DNA of 56,802 nt from Prado023 sp039812125 (lineage in GTDB: Bacteria > Actinomycetota > Actinomycetes > S36-B12 > CAIYMF01). The DNA is taken from positions 1 to 56,802 of the forward strand of contig JBDHZV010000005.1 in assembly GCA_039812125.1 (NCBI GenBank), in the 5' to 3' direction. A program made the position numbers and the translations under genes. Every line of letters begins with the position of its first letter. The stretch's first letter is position 1. Under the pieces are notes generated by a model, which made no database searches, had not been told where the DNA came from, and saw only the letters and a program-made list of their open reading frames with translations. Positions 42,293 through 53,733 of the stretch are shown here, piece after piece.

Positions 42293-43290
42293 GCAGGAAT
42301 ACTGCCATGGCCCACGAGGTCGGCGAACGCCCTCCCCAGCAGCAGCGGATCGTGATGCCCCGGACCGGCCCTGCCGTCCGACACCGGGCGCAGCTCCAGC
42401 CGGGCCCCCAGCGCAGCACTCGCCTGCTCCAGGGCGGCCCGGTCCGGCACGTGCTCCGGGTCTGCCAGCACGACATCGAACCGCACGTCGGGGAAGGCCT
42501 CGGCCAGCACGTCCAGGTGGGACTGGGGGCTGAACCCGGCGGTCTCCCCGGGCTGGGCGACGAGGTTGAGCAGCAGGACACGGGTCGCCGGGGACGCGAC
42601 GAAGGCCTCCCGGACGCCCGGGACCAGCAGGCTGGCCAGCACGGACGTGTACCAGGACCCGGGGCCCATCACGAGCGCCTCGGCCGCCTCGATCGCGGCC
42701 ACCGCCTCGGGGCAGGCCGGCGGGCTGGCCGGCTCGACTGCGATCGACACGACCCGCCCCTGGGTCACCGCGACCCGGTGCTGGCCGCGCACGGTCGACA
42801 CGCCGGGCTGGCCCGCCGCCCCGTCCACCTGGGCCACGATCTCCAGGCCCTGGGTGCATGCGGGCAGCACCCGGCCCTGCGCGCCCAGCAGCGCCCCCAC
42901 CCAGTCCAGGCCGGCGACGAGGTCCCCGGTCTCCTCCCACAGCGCGGTGATGAGCAGGTTCCCGACCGCGTGACCGGCGAGGTCCCCGCGGGTGAACCGG
43001 TGCTGCACCACCCGGCTCCAGGTCCGACCCCAGGAGTCGTCGCCGCAGAGGGCGGCCAGGGCCATCCTCAGGTCCCCGGGAGGAGGTACCCCCATGTCGG
43101 CGCGCAGCCGGCCGCTGGACCCGCCGTCGTCAGCGACGCCGACGACCGCGGTCAGGTGGTCGGTGACCGTGCGCAGCGCACGCAGGGTGACGGCAAGGCC
43201 GTGCCCGCCGCCCAGCGCCACGACCCGGGCACCGTCCCCGGGATGGCCGTGCATGCGTCGCCGGGGCCCCCGCGGACCCGGCAGGGCCAT
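42283..43290 (-). CDS. yvcK: YvcK/GlmR family protein (gluconeogenesis factor)
   Basis: A 335-residue UDP-sugar-binding protein of the CofD-like fold that tunes cell-wall precursor supply. The G-G-G-H-G loop is at 27-31 and V-A-D-D-G-G-S-S-G-R-L-R at about 52-63. The first 20 residues are a Pro/Gly/Arg-rich extension. Its ATG at 43290 shares a base with the rapZ stop (TGATG); a GTG codon earlier is also possible. The rapZ-yvcK-whiA order is conserved. Confidence 0.95.
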   Translation of the reverse strand: MALPGPRGPRRRMHGHPGDGARVVALGGGHGLAVTLRALRTVTDHLTAVVGVADDGGSSGRLRADMGVPPPGDLRMALAALCGDDSWGRTWSRVVQHRFTRGDLAGHAVGNLLITALWEETGDLVAGLDWVGALLGAQGRVLPACTQGLEIVAQVDGAAGQPGVSTVRGQHRVAVTQGRVVSIAVEPASPPACPEAVAAIEAAEALVMGPGSWYTSVLASLLVPGVREAFVASPATRVLLLNLVAQPGETAGFSPQSHLDVLAEAFPDVRFDVVLADPEHVPDRAALEQASAALGARLELRPVSDGRAGPGHHDPLLLGRAFADLVGHGSIPAWR

Positions 43291-44168
43291 CACTCGCGCC
43301 CCAGGTCCCGGTGGACCACCGAGACCTCGAGGCCCACGTGCACGAGCCGGGCAGCCAGGTTCTCGGCCATCGCCACGCTGCGGTGCTTGCCGCCGGTGCA
43401 TCCCACCGCCACCGTGACGAACCGCTTGCCCTCGCGCAGGTAGCCGTCGGCGGCCAGGTCGATCACCTGGGAGTACACGTCCAGGAACTGCGGTGCCCCC
43501 TCCTGGGCCACCACGTAGTCGTTCACCGGGGCGTCGATTCCGCGCAGGTCCCGCAGCTCAGGGATCCAGTACGGGTTGGGCAGGAACCGGACGTCCGCGA
43601 CGAAGTCCGCGTCCACCGGGATGCCGTACTTGAACCCGAACGACATGACCGTGGCCCGCAGCCGCACCGGCTCGCCGGAGTCGAATGCGGCGTCGACAGC
43701 CCGGCGCAGGTCGTGGATGGTCCGGTGCGAGGTGTCGATCACCAGGTCGGCGGTCGCCCGCAGGTTCCCCAGCAGCTCCCGCTCCCGGTGGATCCCGTCG
43801 AGCAGCCGCCCGCCGGCCTGCAGCGGATGGGGCCGGCGGTTGGACTCGAACCGTCGCACCAGCACGTCGTCGGCCGACTCCAGGAACAGCACGCTCAGCT
43901 CCGCGCCCCGGGCGACGACCTCCCCCACGGCTGACTCGAGCTCGTCGAACAACCGCCCGCCACGGACGTCGACCACCACGGCGACCCGGTCGACGTCGGA
44001 TCGCGCGGCCAGCAGCTCCAGCGTGGGCGCCAGCATCTTGGGCGGCAGGTTGTCGATCACGAACCAGCCGATGTCCTCCAGGGCCCGGGCGGCGCTGGAC
44101 CGCCCCGCCCCGGACATCCCGGACACCAGCAGGACCTCGATGCCGGACAGCCCACCGACGGGGCTCAT
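43290..44168 (-). CDS. rapZ: RNase adapter / nucleotide-binding protein RapZ
   Basis: A 292-residue P-loop protein of the RapZ (YvcJ) family. The Walker A reads G-M-S-G-A-G-R-S-S (17-25), with Arg in the usual Lys place, as in actinobacterial members. The C-terminal domain has S-F-G-F-K-Y-G-I-P, the V-R-F-L-P-N-P-Y-W stretch and V-G-C-T-G-G-K-H-R-S-V, the phosphate-binding signature. In Gram-positives the role is not settled. The ATG overlaps the uvrC stop (ATGA). Confidence 0.95.
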   Translation of the reverse strand: MSPVGGLSGIEVLLVSGMSGAGRSSAARALEDIGWFVIDNLPPKMLAPTLELLAARSDVDRVAVVVDVRGGRLFDELESAVGEVVARGAELSVLFLESADDVLVRRFESNRRPHPLQAGGRLLDGIHRERELLGNLRATADLVIDTSHRTIHDLRRAVDAAFDSGEPVRLRATVMSFGFKYGIPVDADFVADVRFLPNPYWIPELRDLRGIDAPVNDYVVAQEGAPQFLDVYSQVIDLAADGYLREGKRFVTVAVGCTGGKHRSVAMAENLAARLVHVGLEVSVVHRDLGRE

Positions 44169-46105
44169 GGGGTCGTGCTCTCGGTCATCACGGACGTATC
44201 GTCCCCCAGCACCTCACCTGTCGTCAGGTTGACCGCCGACCGGGACTGCCCCGACAGGGCGGCCAGCACCGCCTCCGCCACGGCCGGGCCGATGCCGGGG
44301 ACCTCGCAGAGCTGCTCCACGCTGGCCGCGCGGATCCGGGCGACCGAACCGAACCTGGCGAGCAGGGCCTTGCGCCGGGCCGGCCCGAGCCCCGGCACGC
44401 CGTCCAGGGCGCTGGTGGTCATCCGGGCCGACCGGCGCTGGCGCTGGTAGCGCAGGGCCGTGCGGTGGGCCTCGTCGCGCACGCGCTGCAGCAGGTAGAG
44501 GCCCTGGCTGGTCCGCGGCAGGATCACCGGGTCCTCCTCGTCGGGCAGCCAGACCTCCTCCAGCCGCTTGGCCAGCCCGCACACCGCGATGTCGGCCAGG
44601 CCCAGCGCTGCCAGCTCGCCGAACGCCGCGGCGACCTGCGGGGCACCGCCGTCGATGACCACCAGCGACGGCCGGTAGGCGAACCTGCGCGACTCCGGGT
44701 CGCCCTCGCCCGCCTGCTCGAGGCGCCGGAACCGCCGGCGGATCACCTCTGCCACCGCGGCGACGTCGTTCTGGCCGGTGAACCCCTTGATGGCGAACCT
44801 GCGGTACTCCGAGGGCCGGGGCAGGCCGTCCTCGAAGACCACCATCGAGGCGACCACGTCGTCGGCGCCCAGGTGCGACACGTCGAAGCACTCGATGCGC
44901 AGCGGCGCGCAGGGCAGGTCCAGCGCCTCGGTCAGATCGTTCAGGGCCTGGGACCGGGTCGTCAGGTCTCCGGAGCGGCGCAGCTTGTGGGAGGTCAGCG
45001 ACTGCTCGGCGTTGCGTGCCACCGTGGCGAGCAGGTCCCGGGTCGGGCCGCGTCGAGGCACCGTCACGCTGACCCGCCCGCCGCGCCGCTGGGACAGCCA
45101 GTCCCGCAGGACGTCGAGCTCGGCATCCGCGGGCAGCGCCGGCACGATCACGCGACGCGGCACCACCGCGTCGGCATCGCCGTACATCTGCTCCAGCAGG
45201 GTCGCCACGAGCCGGCCCTCGTCGGCATCCTCGACCCGCTCGACGATGAACCCCCGCTCGCCGCGGATCCGGCCGTCGCGGACGTGGAACACCCGCACCG
45301 AGGCCTCGAGCTCGTCGGCCGACAGGCCCACCACGTCGGCGTCCGTGCCGTCGGGCAGCACCACGGCGTTGCGCTCCAGGACCCGCTCGAGGGCGTAGAG
45401 GTCGTCACGCAGCCGGGCGGCCCGCTCGAAGTCCAGCTCCTCGGCGGCCCGCTGCATCTGCGCCCGACGGTCGCGCACGAAGCCGGCCGCGTCCCCGGCC
45501 ATGAAGGCGCAGAAGTCCTCGACGATCAGGCGGTGCTCGTCGGGGGTCACCGACCCGACGCACGGCGCGGCGCACTTGTCGATGTACCCGAGCAGGCAGG
45601 GCCGGCCCGAGGCGTGCGCCCGCTGGTAGACGCCGCGCGTGCAGGTGCGCATCGGGAACACCCGCAGCAGCTGGTCGACGGTCTCGCGGATGGCCCAGGC
45701 ATGGGCGAACGGCCCGAAGTACCGCACGCCGGGGCGCTTCTCGCCCCGCATCACCATCGCGCGCGGGACGTCCTCCCCGATCGTGACCGCCAGGTAGGGG
45801 TAGGACTTGTCGTCGCGGTAACGCACGTTGAACCGGGGGTCGTACTCCTTGATCCAGGCGTACTCGAGGCTCAGCGCCTCCACCTCGGTGGCCACCACCA
45901 CCCAGTCCACCGACGCGGCCGTGGCCACCATGGTCTGGGTGCGCGGGTGCAGGGCCACGGGATCCTGGAAGTACGAGGTGAGCCGCGCGCGCAGGTTCTT
46001 GGCCTTGCCGACGTAGATCACCCGGCCGTTGCCGTCACGGAACCGGTAGACACCCGGGTCCGTGGGAATCTGGCCCGGGGCGGGACGGAAGTCGGCGGCG
46101 CTCAC
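44165..46105 (-). CDS. uvrC: Excinuclease ABC subunit C
   Basis: Makes both incisions in nucleotide excision repair. The 646-residue protein has the GIY-YIG nuclease (G-V-Y at 18-20 and Y-V-G at 31-33), the Cys-rich segment C-L-L-G-Y-I-D-K-C-A-A-P-C, a UVR motif that contacts UvrB (about 210-245), the RNase H-like C-terminal nuclease (E-C-F-D-V-S-H, V-V-I-D-G-G) and a final helix-hairpin-helix pair. The GTG at 46105 is 1 bp after the Rieske lipoprotein stop. It leads the rapZ-yvcK-whiA group. Confidence 0.97.
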   Translation of the reverse strand: MSAADFRPAPGQIPTDPGVYRFRDGNGRVIYVGKAKNLRARLTSYFQDPVALHPRTQTMVATAASVDWVVVATEVEALSLEYAWIKEYDPRFNVRYRDDKSYPYLAVTIGEDVPRAMVMRGEKRPGVRYFGPFAHAWAIRETVDQLLRVFPMRTCTRGVYQRAHASGRPCLLGYIDKCAAPCVGSVTPDEHRLIVEDFCAFMAGDAAGFVRDRRAQMQRAAEELDFERAARLRDDLYALERVLERNAVVLPDGTDADVVGLSADELEASVRVFHVRDGRIRGERGFIVERVEDADEGRLVATLLEQMYGDADAVVPRRVIVPALPADAELDVLRDWLSQRRGGRVSVTVPRRGPTRDLLATVARNAEQSLTSHKLRRSGDLTTRSQALNDLTEALDLPCAPLRIECFDVSHLGADDVVASMVVFEDGLPRPSEYRRFAIKGFTGQNDVAAVAEVIRRRFRRLEQAGEGDPESRRFAYRPSLVVIDGGAPQVAAAFGELAALGLADIAVCGLAKRLEEVWLPDEEDPVILPRTSQGLYLLQRVRDEAHRTALRYQRQRRSARMTTSALDGVPGLGPARRKALLARFGSVARIRAASVEQLCEVPGIGPAVAEAVLAALSGQSRSAVNLTTGEVLGDDTSVMTESTTP

Positions 46106-46106
46106 C

Positions 46107-46727
46107 TCAGGCGAGGTAGACCGAGCCCCCGTCGACCTCGACCGGGACCGGGGTGAGGCCCCGCGGCGCGGGACCCTCCAGCCGGTCGCCCGTCGCGGCG
46201 TCGAAGACGCTGCCGTGGCACGCGCACAGGATGGTGTTCTCCAGGACCTCGGAGACCGTGCACCCCTGGTGCGGGCACCTGGCGTTGAAGGCGACGAAGG
46301 TGGTGTCGTCCGGGTGGGTGACGACGACGGGACCGTTCCCGGTCGGCACGATCGCCCCGCCGCCCGCGGGGAAGTCCTCGGTGCCGGCCAGTCGCTCCCC
46401 GGTGGGGGTCGCCGACCCGCCCTGGGCGGTCGCCGAGGCGGTCGCGGACGGCGCGTCCTCGGTCGGCGTCGCGGACGCGGCCGGGGCAGACGAGGTTGCG
46501 CCGCTCGCGGAGGCCGTGGCGGTGGCCGACGCGGTCGCCGAGGCCGAGCCTGTGGCCGAGGCCGAGGGCGAGCCCGACGCACCGGTGCCGGTGGCCTGCG
46601 GGTCGGCACAGGCGCCGAGGGCCAGGGTCGCCGTCACCGCGGCCGTGCCGGCGAGCACACCACGGCGGGTCACCCGGGGCGCCTCCCGCGGGGCTCGCGC
46701 GCAGTCGCAGTCGCAGTGCTCGGCCAT
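46107..46727 (-). CDS. Rieske [2Fe-2S] Tat lipoprotein
   Basis: A 206-residue exported Rieske protein. A Tat signal (V-T-R-R-G-V-L-A-G, RR at 21-22) is joined to a lipobox ending in Cys40, so it should be folded in the cytoplasm and anchored outside. Residues 41-115 are an Ala/Ser/Thr/Gly linker. The Rieske domain has Cys151-x-His153 and Cys168-x2-His171, with Cys156 and Cys170 positioned for the disulfide, as in high-potential Rieske proteins. The first nine residues hold His4, Cys5, Cys7 and Cys9, an unusual metal-site-like tip. The ATG has AGGAGG upstream. It lies between uvrA and uvrC; its redox partner is unknown. Confidence 0.9.
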   Translation of the reverse strand: MAEHCDCDCARAPREAPRVTRRGVLAGTAAVTATLALGACADPQATGTGASGSPSASATGSASATASATATASASGATSSAPAASATPTEDAPSATASATAQGGSATPTGERLAGTEDFPAGGGAIVPTGNGPVVVTHPDDTTFVAFNARCPHQGCTVSEVLENTILCACHGSVFDAATGDRLEGPAPRGLTPVPVEVDGGSVYLA

Positions 46728-46757
46728 CGGTCCTCCTGGGGTCGGTGTGGGGGCAGC

Positions 46758-49640
<2,883 letters not shown>

Positions 49641-49646
49641 GCGCCG

Positions 49647-49652
49647 ATCCTA
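49647..49652 (-). promoter_or_regulatory. -10 box TAGGAT, leaderless promoter of uvrA
   Basis: TAGGAT on the minus strand ends 6 nt before the GTG at 49640, with no ribosome-binding sequence. No clear LexA-type palindrome is visible beside it. Confidence 0.6.
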
Positions 49653-49683
49653 GGCCAGCCCTCCGACACCGCGACCGGACCGA

Positions 49684-50721
49684 TCAGGGGCCGGTCTCCG
49701 GCTCCAGGTCCTCGAGGGCCTCCCCCTCGACCTCGTGGGCCTCACGCTCGGCGCGCGCCTCCGCGCTGGACTCCTGGAGGGCCGGGTTGCGGCGCACGGC
49801 CACGACGCTCGCGACGGCGGTGACCGCCAGGATCGCGATGATGACCGCCAGCGACGCGCCTGTGGAGATCTGCGGGACGTGCAGGTCGGTCGTCTTGTGC
49901 ACCGCGTGCAGGATGAGCTTGACCGCGATGAATCCGAGGATGACCGCCAGGCCCTTGGACAGGTAGATCAGCCGGTCGAGCAGCCCGTGCAGCATGAAGT
50001 AGAGCTGGCGCAGGCCCATCAGCGCGAAGGCGTTGGCCGTGAAGACGAGGTACGCCTCCTGGGTCAGCCCGAACACGGCCGGGATGGAGTCCAGCGCGAA
50101 CAGCAGGTCGGTGGTGCCGATCGCCAGCATCACCAGGGCCATGGGCGTGACGTGCAGCCGCCCCCCGACCCGGGCGACCAGCGCGGTCCCGTGGTACTCG
50201 CGCGTGGTGGGGACGTGCCGCTCGACGAAGCGCACGAGGGCGTTGCCCTCCGGGTCGGCCTCCTCGTCGCCACTGCGCCAGACGCTGACGGCCGTCCACG
50301 CCAGGAAGGCGCCGAACAGGAAGAAGGTGGCGGCGAACCGCTCCAGCGCTGCCGCCCCGAGGAAGATCAGGATGCCCCGCAGCACCAGGGCGATCACCAC
50401 GCCCACCAGCAGGACGCGGTGCCGGTGACGCTCCGGGACGGCGAACGACGACATGATGATCATGAAGACGAACAGGTTGTCGACGCTCAGCGAGTACTCC
50501 GTGATGTACCCGGCGAGGAACTGACCGGCGTACATCCGGCCGTAGGCAACGGCCACGAACCCGGCGAAGGCCAGCGCGAGCAGGACGTAGAACACGACCC
50601 AGCGCGTGGCCTCCCGGGACGTGAACGCGTGCGGCCGGCGGTCAACGATGATGAGGTCGGCGATGATGATGCCGACCAGGCCCACGATGGTTGCCACCCA
50701 GACGGTCGAGGTGACGTCCAC
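49684..50721 (-). CDS. TerC family integral membrane protein
   Basis: A 345-residue protein with about nine membrane helices. It carries the two TerC signature stretches, L-S-V-D-N-L-F-V-F and F-A-L-D-S-I-P-A-V-F-G, whose acidic residues bind metal. TerC/Alx-type proteins export Mn2+ or supply metals to secreted enzymes. The last 40 residues are a Glu-rich cytoplasmic tail. The GTG at 50721 follows GGGAGG with 6 nt spacing. I looked for a Mn riboswitch in the 175-bp leader and saw no match. It lies between uvrA and uvrB. Confidence 0.93.
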   Translation of the reverse strand: MDVTSTVWVATIVGLVGIIIADLIIVDRRPHAFTSREATRWVVFYVLLALAFAGFVAVAYGRMYAGQFLAGYITEYSLSVDNLFVFMIIMSSFAVPERHRHRVLLVGVVIALVLRGILIFLGAAALERFAATFFLFGAFLAWTAVSVWRSGDEEADPEGNALVRFVERHVPTTREYHGTALVARVGGRLHVTPMALVMLAIGTTDLLFALDSIPAVFGLTQEAYLVFTANAFALMGLRQLYFMLHGLLDRLIYLSKGLAVILGFIAVKLILHAVHKTTDLHVPQISTGASLAVIIAILAVTAVASVVAVRRNPALQESSAEARAEREAHEVEGEALEDLEPETGP

Positions 50722-50865
50722 CTGCTGCCTCCCACGACGTCGACTGACCGAGATGCGGGCGGCGCACCAGATGCGGGGACGCGCTCGCGACCCCATTCTT
50801 CCATGCCAGGCGGACGGGGCACGCCGACGATGAGTGCCCGACGCAGCCGGCCCGGTGGCCCTCTC

Positions 50866-50905
50866 GCCGGCTCAGCCCACCCAGCCACTCGGCCGCTCAG
50901 CCGGC
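50866..50905 (-). terminator. Imperfect hairpin over the uvrB stop codon
   Basis: Arms 50866-50876 and 50895-50905 pair at 10 of 11 positions around an 18-nt loop. The distal arm contains the uvrB stop. Termination is plausible but the loop is long. Confidence 0.35.
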
Positions 50906-53023
50906 AGCGACCATGCCGCGCAGCTCCCGCTTGAGCTCGGCCACCTCGTCGCGGTACCGGGCAGCCACCTCGAACTGCAGGTTCGCCGCTGCGGCGTGCA
51001 TCTGCTCGGTGAGCTCCTGGATGAGGTTGGCCAGCTCGGAGGCGGCCACACCCGGGCGGGGTTCGCGCGCGGCCGGCTCGGGCACCGCCGGACCTGAGCC
51101 GGAGCGCCGCGACCCGGGGCGGCCGCGGGACTGCGCCCGACCGGACCCCATCGTGGTGGCCGCGAGCACCTCCTCGGTGTCCGCGTCCTCGCTGGCGAGC
51201 AGGTCGGTGATGTCGGCGATGCGCTTGCGCAGCGGCTGCGGGTCGAGCCCGCGGGCCTCGTTGTAGGCGATCTGCAGCGCGCGGCGCCGGTTGGTCTCAT
51301 CGATCGCGACCTGCATGGACGCGGTGATGGTGTCGGCGTACATGTGAACCTGCCCGGACACGTTGCGCGCAGCGCGCCCGATGGTCTGGATCAGGGAGCG
51401 CTCCGAGCGCAGGAACCCCTCCTTGTCCGCGTCGAGGATGCTGACCAGGGACACCTCGGGCAGGTCCAGGCCCTCCCGCAGCAGGTTGATCCCGACCAGG
51501 ACGTCGAACACGCCCAGCCGAAGCTCGCGCAGCAGCTCGATGCGGCGCAGTGTGTCGACCTCGGAGTGCAGGTAGCGCACGCGGATCCCGCGCTCGAGCA
51601 GGTAGTCGGTGAGATCCTCGGCCATCCGCTTGGTCAGGGTGGTCACCAGGACGCGCTCACCGCGTTCCGTCCGCAGCCGGATCTCGTGCATCAGGTCGTC
51701 GATCTGGCCCTTCGTGGGCTTGAGCACGATCTCGGGGTCGATCAGGCCCGTCGGGCGGATCACCTGCTCGACGACGTCGCCCTCGACCTTGGCCAGCTCG
51801 TAGGGACCGGGTGTGGCCGACAGGTAGATGGTCTGCCCGATCCGCTCGAGGAACTCCTCCCACTTCAGCGGGCGGTTGTCCGCGGCGCTGGGAAGCCGGA
51901 ACCCGTGGTCGACCAACGTGCGCTTGCGGGACATGTCCCCCTCGTACATGCCGCCGATCTGCGGAACGGTCACGTGCGACTCGTCGATGACGAGCAGGAA
52001 GTCGTCGGGGAAGTAGTCCAGCAGGCAGTTGGGGGCCGACCCGGCCTCCCGGCCGTCGATGTGCCGGGAGTAGTTCTCGATGCCCGAGCAGAACCCGACC
52101 TGTCGCATCATCTCGATGTCGTAGGAGGTGCGCATCTGCAGCCGCTGCGCCTCCAGCAGCTTGCCCTCGGCCTGTAGCTGGGCCAGCCGCTCGGCGAGCT
52201 CGGACTCGATCCCGGACAGGGCCCGTTCCATCCGCTCCGGGCCGGCCACGTAGTGCGTCGCCGGGAAGACGTACACCTCCTGGTCCTGCGTGAGCACCTC
52301 CCCGGTGACCGGGTGCAGCGTCATCAGCCGCTCGACCTCGTCGCCGAACATCTCGATGCGCACGGGGTGCTGCTCGTACACCGGGAACACCTCGATGGTG
52401 TCGCCCCGGACCCGGAAGGTGCCCCGCTCGAACGAGAGGTCGTTGCGGGCGTACTGGTTCTCCACGAACTGGCGCAGCAGGCTGTCACGGTCGACCTGGG
52501 TACCGACCCGCAGCCGGACCATCCGGTCGACGTACTCCTGAGGGGTGCCCAGGCCGTAGATCGCCGAGACGGTGGCCACCACGATCACGTCGCGCCGGGT
52601 CAGCAGCGAGTTGGTCGCCGAGTGCCGCAGCCGCTCGACCTCCTCGTTGATCGAGGAGTCCTTCTCGATGTAGGTGTCCGTCTGCGGGATGTAGGCCTCG
52701 GGCTGGTAGTAGTCGTAGTAGGACACGAAGTACTCGACCGCGTTGTCCGGCAGCAGCTCCCGGAACTCGTTGGCCAGCTGGGCAGCCAACGTCTTGTTCG
52801 GCGCCATGACCAGCGTCGGGCGCTGCAGCCGCTCCACCAGCCACGCCGTCGTGGCGGACTTGCCCGTCCCGGTCGCGCCCATCAGCACGACGTCCTTCGT
52901 CCCCGACTCGATGCGCCGGGCGATCTCGGCGATCGCCCTGGGCTGATCCCCCGCGGGCTGGTACTCGCTGATGACGCGGAACGGGGCCACCCGCCGCGTG
53001 AGGTCGGTGACGGGTCGGGTCAT
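50897..53023 (-). CDS. uvrB: Excinuclease ABC subunit B
   Basis: Helicase-like subunit that verifies damage and loads UvrC. The 708-residue protein has Walker A G-A-T-G-T-G-K-S-A (49-57), the Tyr-rich beta-hairpin start Y-Y-D-Y-Y-Q-P-E-A-Y, the D-E-S-H Walker B, motif VI Q-T-I-G-R-A-A-R-N and a C-terminal UVR motif (about 665-700). A Ser/Arg/Gly-rich linker (about 615-650) is lineage-specific. The ATG overlaps the coaE stop (ATGA). Confidence 0.98.
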   Translation of the reverse strand: MTRPVTDLTRRVAPFRVISEYQPAGDQPRAIAEIARRIESGTKDVVLMGATGTGKSATTAWLVERLQRPTLVMAPNKTLAAQLANEFRELLPDNAVEYFVSYYDYYQPEAYIPQTDTYIEKDSSINEEVERLRHSATNSLLTRRDVIVVATVSAIYGLGTPQEYVDRMVRLRVGTQVDRDSLLRQFVENQYARNDLSFERGTFRVRGDTIEVFPVYEQHPVRIEMFGDEVERLMTLHPVTGEVLTQDQEVYVFPATHYVAGPERMERALSGIESELAERLAQLQAEGKLLEAQRLQMRTSYDIEMMRQVGFCSGIENYSRHIDGREAGSAPNCLLDYFPDDFLLVIDESHVTVPQIGGMYEGDMSRKRTLVDHGFRLPSAADNRPLKWEEFLERIGQTIYLSATPGPYELAKVEGDVVEQVIRPTGLIDPEIVLKPTKGQIDDLMHEIRLRTERGERVLVTTLTKRMAEDLTDYLLERGIRVRYLHSEVDTLRRIELLRELRLGVFDVLVGINLLREGLDLPEVSLVSILDADKEGFLRSERSLIQTIGRAARNVSGQVHMYADTITASMQVAIDETNRRRALQIAYNEARGLDPQPLRKRIADITDLLASEDADTEEVLAATTMGSGRAQSRGRPGSRRSGSGPAVPEPAAREPRPGVAASELANLIQELTEQMHAAAANLQFEVAARYRDEVAELKRELRGMVAAG

Positions 53024-53655
53024 GGCCCAACCGTAGGCGGTGGGTCCGACATCGGCTGCCTGCCCCGGGCCGCCAGGATCGCCTCCCAGGCCCGGTCCAC
53101 CTGCGCCTCCAGCTGCTCGGGGGTCCCCCCGTTGTCGAGCACGATGTCGGCCACCGCCTCCCGCTGGGCGTCCGTGGCCTGGTGGGCCATCCGGGCCCGG
53201 GCGTCGGCCCGGCCCACGCCTCGGGCGGCCAGCCTGTCGACCCGCACCGCCACCGGGGCGCTGACCACGACGACCATGTCGACGTCGCGGGTCAGCCCGT
53301 TCTCCACCAGCAGCGGCATGTCGTAGACCACGACCTGGGCCCCCTCAGCCTGCGCCTGCGCGAACCGCTCGGCCACCCGCTGGGCGATCCGGGGATGCAT
53401 GATCGCGTCCAGGTCGGCCAACGCCGCGCTGTCGGCGAAGACCAGGGCGGCCAGCCCGGCGCGGTCCAGGCCGCCATCGGCCCGGATCAGCCGGGCGCCG
53501 AACCGGGTGGCGATCTCGGCCAGAGCCGGTTGGCCGGGCTCGACGACCTCCCGGGCGACCTGGTCGGCATCGACGATCACCGCGCCCCGCTGGGCCAGCA
53601 TCCGCGCCACCGTGGACTTCCCCGACCCGATGCCCCCTGTCAGGCCCACCCTCAT
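53020..53655 (-). CDS. coaE: Dephospho-CoA kinase
   Basis: Last step of coenzyme A synthesis. The 211-residue protein has Walker A G-G-I-G-S-G-K-S-T (7-15), V-D-A-D (28-31) and the family H-P segment (I-M-H-P-R-I). The actinobacterial C-terminal GrpB-like extension is missing, so this is the short form. The ATG at 53655 is preceded by CATGCT with 6 nt, another possible leaderless start. It is coupled to uvrB, the usual neighbour. Confidence 0.95.
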   Translation of the reverse strand: MRVGLTGGIGSGKSTVARMLAQRGAVIVDADQVAREVVEPGQPALAEIATRFGARLIRADGGLDRAGLAALVFADSAALADLDAIMHPRIAQRVAERFAQAQAEGAQVVVYDMPLLVENGLTRDVDMVVVVSAPVAVRVDRLAARGVGRADARARMAHQATDAQREAVADIVLDNGGTPEQLEAQVDRAWEAILAARGRQPMSDPPPTVGP

Positions 53656-53733
53656 GGCCCCAGCATGCCCGACGCGCCCCGCCGGCGCCCGGGGGTGGCC
53701 GACGCGGCGCCACGGATGGGCGAGGATGTGCCG

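Noticed and set aside
38543..42355. A 1270-codon open frame on the plus strand
   Set aside because: It runs antisense to rbpA, secG, tpiA, pgk and whiA, all firmly identified, and its translation is Arg/Gly/Val/Asp-rich with no domain. Very high GC makes such stop-free shadows common.
46440..46590. Alternating GCC/ACC/TCC-type repeats
   Set aside because: They are codon-level low complexity of the Ala/Ser/Thr linker of the Rieske lipoprotein.
49641..49683. Possible LexA box at uvrA
   Set aside because: No GAAC-N4-GTTC-like palindrome is present near the start or the -10 box.
50722..50896. Possible manganese riboswitch (yybP-ykoY type) upstream of the TerC gene
   Set aside because: The conserved core sequences of that riboswitch were not found in the leader on the coding strand.
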